Origin: Cotesia glomerata
Lineage: Eukaryota; Arthropoda; Insecta; Hymenoptera; Braconidae
NCBI RefSeq assembly: GCF_020080835.1
Contig: NC_058165.1
Span: 5,741,771-5,805,770 of the forward strand
Reading direction: 5' to 3'
Length of the DNA: 64,000 bases
Shown: piece by piece, positions 60,592-64,000 of the stretch
Layout: each line of letters begins with the position of its first letter
Position numbering within the stretch: the stretch's first letter is position 1
Notes under the pieces: generated by a model
The model's database searches: none
Told to the model about the DNA's origin: nothing
What the model saw: the letters and a program-made list of their open reading frames with translations, nothing else
Made by a program: the position numbers and the translations under genes

Positions 60592-60649
<58 letters not shown>

Positions 60650-61235
60650 CCTCTCATAACTTTTGAAAGGCTTGACCGATTTGATCGCGGTTGGTGCCAT
60701 TTGAAAGGGTTTGACTAAACTTAGATTTTGAATAAAAGTTGGACCGATTCGGACTGATAGATTTTGAGAAATCTTAAGAATACCGCGAAAAAAAATTTTT
60801 TCAAATGTAGTTTTTTTTCAATAACTTTGAAACGGCTTGACCGATCAATTCCAAAAACTAATCAGCTCTCAACATAAAAAAACCACGTTGATCGCCACCA
60901 AGCCGGTGAAAATGAGTTTATTTGTTCGTGAGTTATCGTTGACGAAAAAAAGTGTTTTTTTTTCGAATTACACCGAAATTTCCGGTCTGATCAATTTGTG
61001 TTTGAAAATATATCATAGAATTTGAAAAACTGCGTCAAGTGCCGCCAAACGCGTGAAAATCGGTTCATTCATTCAAAAGTTATTGCGGTTTCAAAATTCA
61101 AAAAATAGTGTTTTATTAAACTTCTATTAGACTTTTGAGCTCGAAGAGCTCAAAATCGTAATAAGTGCAATTTTGAGCGCTTAATTACGAAAGTAGCGGG
61201 AAGTTACAGGGGTGGCCTTCAAGGTTAACCATTTT
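60450..61235 (-). mobile_element. AACTTCCCGCTAA family, copy 2, with (GT)n
   Basis: It runs AACTTCCTGCTAAG to GTAGCGGGAAGTTACAGGGG in reverse orientation. A (GT)n run at 60596-60646 sits at the place of the CA run of copy 1. The palindrome GAGCTCGAAGAGCTC is near its right end. Confidence 0.75.
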
Positions 61236-61329
61236 CCTAATTTTTTTTTTTTTTTGTGGAAATAATTCTATATAATTATATAGGGCCATTTTTCATGTAC
61301 AATTATGTTTGAGGATATATAATTATATA

Positions 61330-61469
61330 AGGTAAAAGCCCCAATATATGATCATGTACCAGTATATGATCACTTCATGTATTTGTAGACCTATATTTGT
61401 GAATATAGATATACAAATACATGGAGTGATCATATACTGGTACATGATCATATATTGGGGCTTTTACCT
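61330..61469. mobile_element. 140-bp palindromic MITE, copy 3
   Basis: AGGTAAAAGCCCC to GGGGCTTTTACCT, TA on both sides, inside the 59712 element. Confidence 0.85.
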
Positions 61470-61744
61470 TATAATCTTTTTTACTCGGGCAATTTAAAGA
61501 TCTGGTCAGATCTGATTATATCTGGCCAGATCTCGTCAAATAAAGACAATTTAAAGATCTGGCCAGATCTGTTTATATATGGCCAGATCTAATCCGTTTT
61601 TCCTGGGTAAACAACAAGAAAATCTTGAGTAATTTGATTTTTTTTTATGAAAATAATATTGCTATGTAAAAATATATCATAATGATCCTCTAAATAAAAA
61701 TACATGAAAGTCTTGCAGTTAGTCATACCCGTACAAAAATGGAT

Positions 61745-61865
61745 TAATCACTCATTGATCACTGACTGATCAATCATTGATCACGGATCGATCAACAACT
61801 CATTGTTAATTGATCTTTAAGTGATCTCTTATTGATCTGTGGTTGATTATTGACTGATCAATTAT
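61745..61865. repeat. TTGATCA-rich segment
   Basis: About ten TGATC words occur within 120 bases in both orientations, forming overlapping small palindromes. Confidence 0.6.
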
Positions 61866-61874
61866 TCCCCTAAG

Positions 61875-62070
61875 GAAAAAAAAAAAAAAACACATACATA
61901 CATACATACATACAGACAGACATACAGACACCATCGCGGGAATAGTAAGGGAAGCTTCCTAGGACTTCAAAACGTCGAAATCTGATGAAAACTCGATTTT
62001 CGAAAAACGGGGTAAAAACAATAACTTCGAGATTTTTGAAAATTTTCAATTTTCTTAGCGGGAAGTTAAA
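61875..62070. mobile_element. AACTTCCCGCTAA family, copy 3 fragment, beside the gustatory receptor stop
   Basis: It holds (CATA)n at 61890-61915, then CCATCGCGGGAATAGTAAGG and the end TTAGCGGGAAGTT. The end lies about ten bases past the receptor stop codon, so it forms the receptor 3' UTR. Confidence 0.7.
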
Positions 62071-62080
62071 AAACAACTTT

Positions 62081-62128
62081 TTAAAATTGAATTGCAATAA
62101 TGAGATATGTTGAAATAGAACCAGAAAT
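62081..62128 (-). CDS. Gustatory receptor exon 4, TYhhhhhQF terminus
   Basis: The acceptor is TTTCTCAG. The exon encodes ISGSISTYLIIAIQF and TAA. The signature and terminal position are diagnostic for insect gustatory receptors. Confidence 0.93.
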   Translation of the reverse strand: MSGSISTYLIIAIQF

Positions 62129-63478
62129 CTGAGAAATTAATAGAAAATTAATAATCAATCCAAAAAAAAAATATTAAAGTGACTTTTAGAAATATTTTAT
62201 TAACTTACAAGCATAAGGAGCGTGCGATTTAATGGTATTATATCACAACTTGTGATTTTTATTTTCAAACAAAGAAGGTCACTTAAAAATTTATTCCACT
62301 GTTGTAAGAAAAAAACAACATTTGTAAAAACATATTTTGTCTTTTGCATCACGCTAATATTAATTAATAATAAACTTAATCCTACTTACTTTGTCTTCAG
62401 TTCTCTGATTCGTACATTTTTCCTCAACCAGAATAATGATTCGAGCTGTTTTCTCATTCTGAAAAAATGTGAAATTAAATTAAAAAATTGCCAACAGAAA
62501 AACTGTCTTATGTACCTGAATAATTATTTTATTGACAGTAGAAGTCAGTATAATCAGGAGAAAACTAGGCTGAAGTACAAATATTCCACAATAGAACGAG
62601 ACACTAACTCTGAACCCCTCCACAATTTCAAATATCATAAAGTATATCATTAAAACAGCTCTCATAACAATTGCTAAAATCACAAATAAAATCGGTAGTC
62701 CGTAAAAATTTTCTACGTCTTGACATATTTTAAACAATGCGTAGTATGTAGATTTTAAATGATCAATATTATTCATAGCTGTTTGATGCGAAACTAACAC
62801 TTCTGCTCCAAGCATATTTCTTTGCACTTTTTCGAAGTTCAATATTCTTGATTGAATGATTCTGAATCGTTTATTAATCATGCTTAGTATCAATGAGTAC
62901 TGTAAAATCACTCCAAAAGAAATCATGCCAGGCAAATAGCGAATAAGTATTGATGTTAATGTCGAGAACTGTAGGATCAACAAAGAATGGGTGACCATGA
63001 CGATAACAAGATTTACAAAAAATAGTATGTAATAAACAATGTGTTTCGTTTCATGCTCTCTAACATTTAGTCTTTTGTCTAAATACATAATACGATTAAG
63101 GACTCTCACTAAAATTTTTTGCCTTATTATATACACCAAAAGAATCAGAACTGCACAGAGATTTGATGCGAATATAGTCGTCATTGTTATTATTCCAACT
63201 TTGGACTGATAAAGATAGCTGGAATATATATCATCAAAAAAACTATAGTAATTTAAGACCAATATCATTATTATTATTAACATGTTATAGACTGATCCAA
63301 TAAGTGAAGTGGTGTAAAAATTTCTGTTATAAAACGCACAATTTTTTCCAAATAGTTGGGACGTATTTAATGCCCACGGAGATACTCCATTTAGTTTCAA
63401 AATGATGTTGTGGAATAATGTAAAACATCGGTAACACAATGAATAATTAGATTTTTTTCCTGATATATTCGGAAGCAT
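62081..63478 (-). CDS. Gustatory receptor (7tm_7 insect chemoreceptor), complete, 389 aa, four exons
   Basis: Exons on the - strand are 63478-62516, 62458-62390, 62298-62209 and 62128-62081. They encode 321, 23, 30 and 15 residues. All three introns are phase 0 and lie near the C-terminus, as is typical of insect gustatory receptors. Hydrophobic segments lie at about residues 58-80, 93-117, 146-170, 180-200, 258-283, 294-312 and 367-388, giving seven membrane spans with an intracellular N-terminus expected. Family marks are the YYALFKICQDVENFYGLPIL segment before TM5, the DIIPLNRTLL segment before TM7, and the closing ISGSISTYLIIAIQF, which carries the TYhhhhhQF signature. The protein would form a ligand-gated cation channel in taste or other sensory neurons; the ligand is unknown. 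The length is typical. The exon-1 donor (GTACAT) is weak. A transposon end lies about ten bases after the stop, and a broken copy of the last exon lies upstream. Confidence 0.93.
62209..62298 (-). CDS. Gustatory receptor exon 3 (start of TM7 region)
   Basis: The acceptor is TTACAACAG and the donor GTAAGT. It has 30 codons, WNKFLSDLLCLKIKITSCDI followed by IPLNRTLLML, matching the family pattern before TM7. Confidence 0.9.
62390..62458 (-). CDS. Gustatory receptor exon 2
   Basis: A T-rich acceptor ending TTTTTTCAG precedes 23 codons, NEKTARIIILVEEKCTNQRT then EDK, and the donor is GTAAGT. It corresponds to the loop after TM6 that carries an E-K-T pattern in the family. Confidence 0.88.
62516..63478 (-). 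CDS. Gustatory receptor exon 1 (TM1-TM6)
   Basis: The frame is open from ATG at 63478 and encodes 321 residues ending STVNKIIIQ at a CAG|GTACAT donor. Reading past the donor adds only HKTVFLLAIF-like residues and a stop, with no TM7, which supports splicing here. Confidence 0.92.
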
Positions 63479-63780
63479 GTTTAATGGTTATGAGGTGTAC
63501 TTTATTGTTGATGCTTGATATGTTGACTTTCTGTTGTCGCAATTCACACTGAGTAGCATGAAAAAAGATTGCATGTTTAGATTTTATTTTTTGTGATGGC
63601 TACTTCGGATAAACATTGAAATATTAATGGCTTTAATTGCAAACATGAGTGATATGAATTTCTGGAAATTTGTAAAAATCATTGCAATCGCTCAATAATA
63701 GAGACAATAAAACAAACGTAGTTGTAATCAATAAGAAAATCTTGAGTAATTTGATTTCTTTCAATGAAAAAAGAAACTTT
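63479..63780. other. Gustatory receptor upstream region and duplicated 3' flank
   Basis: 63658-63765 matches 59643-59712 joined to 61611-61655, the 3' flank of the intact receptor before insertion of the 59712 element. A core promoter was not identified. Confidence 0.5.
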
Positions 63781-63830
63781 TTAAAATTGAAATGTAATAA
63801 TTAGAGATATGTTGTAAGAGAACCAGAAAT
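63781..63830 (-). pseudogene. Duplicate of the gustatory receptor last exon with a 2-bp insertion
   Basis: The acceptor (TTTTTCAG) and 50 bases on the - strand match exon 4 of the intact receptor. Two extra bases turn the reading into ISGSLTTYL and a stop, removing the final six residues. Both flanks also match the 3' flank of the intact gene. It is probably the 3' end of a decayed tandem receptor copy whose body would lie beyond 64000; a transposon starts at about 63868. Confidence 0.75.
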
Positions 63831-63867
63831 CTGAAAAATTAATAGAAAATTAATAATCAATTAAAAA

Positions 63868-64000
63868 AAAAATTAGGAAAACGGTTGACCCTGAAGGCCA
63901 TCCCTGCAACTTCCCGCTAATTCCATACTTAGGCGCTTAAAATTGCACCATTGACGTTTTTGAGCTCTTCGAGCTCAAAAATACAATTTATGGGTTATTT
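63868..64000. mobile_element. AACTTCCCGCTAA family, copy 4, cut by the window end
   Basis: GGAAAACGGTTGACCCTGAA, AACTTCCCGCTAATTCC and the GAGCTCTTCGAGCTC palindrome match copy 1. Confidence 0.75.

Larger units (their letters stand above)
59712..61607. mobile_element. ACCCGGGGAAAAAGG element with AGATCTG repeats and nested insertions
   Basis: The left end ACCCGGGGAAAAAGGTTTAG and inverted right end ACCCAGGAAAAACGGATTAG match. Near the left end about three tandem units of roughly 85 bp carry CATATCTGATCAGATCTA (59770-60080). Copies of the AACTTCCCGCTAA family (60450-61235) and the palindromic MITE (61330-61469) are nested inside. The empty site is preserved at about 63727. Confidence 0.75.

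Noticed and set aside
62222..62653. 143-residue + strand frame
   Set aside because: It is antisense to exons 1-3 of the gustatory receptor.

Overview
The window reads as nuclear DNA of an insect, most likely a hymenopteran and plausibly a parasitoid wasp. It is very AT-rich, has spliced genes with GT-AG introns, and is crowded with short inverted-repeat transposons. The order is an inference from gene content and base composition, not something read from a marker gene.

Three genes can be supported. (1) The 3' half of a COE/EBF transcription factor gene (knot/collier) lies on the + strand in seven coding exons from 33305 to the stop at 47855. Splice phases join without a break into 421 residues: end of the DNA-binding domain, IPT/TIG domain, helix-loop-helix and a Ser/Gly-rich tail. 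The 5' exons (start codon, first part of the DNA-binding domain, zinc knuckle) were not found, so bases 1-33304 are read as one intron of at least 33 kb. (2) A small secreted trypsin-inhibitor-like (TIL) cysteine-rich protein of 83 residues lies on the - strand in three exons, 57400 down to 56079, with a TATA box. A SINE flanked by a 16-bp target duplication sits in its second intron. (3) A complete gustatory receptor of 389 residues lies on the - strand in four exons, 63478 down to 62081, with three phase-0 introns near the C-terminus and the family TYhhhhhQF ending. A frameshifted duplicate of its last exon lies at 63781-63830.

Almost everything else is repeats. Several families can be delimited because a second copy in the window preserves the empty site: 1011-3185 against 40746-41234, 28425-30034 against 39359, 35361-35779 against 20617, and 59712-61607 against 63727. 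They include elements with a tRNA-like core inside inverted termini, 140-bp near-perfect palindromes with TA target duplications, a 220-bp two-hairpin family, elements with internal minisatellites, and a family that carries a microsatellite at a fixed internal position. Nesting is up to three levels deep, including inside the introns of knot.

Layout: 1-33304, giant knot intron with repeat clusters, scattered unique GC-richer islands and one perfect COE/EBF palindrome at 19430; 33305-47855, knot exons with TE-filled introns; 47856-56000, knot 3' flank and repeats; 56016-57453, TIL gene; 57454-62070, nested repeats; 62081-63478, gustatory receptor; 63479-64000, duplicated receptor 3' end and another transposon. 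The genes do not form one pathway: a developmental regulator is followed by a secreted inhibitor and a chemoreceptor. No CRISPR array, bacterial operon, integrated viral gene or rRNA was seen.
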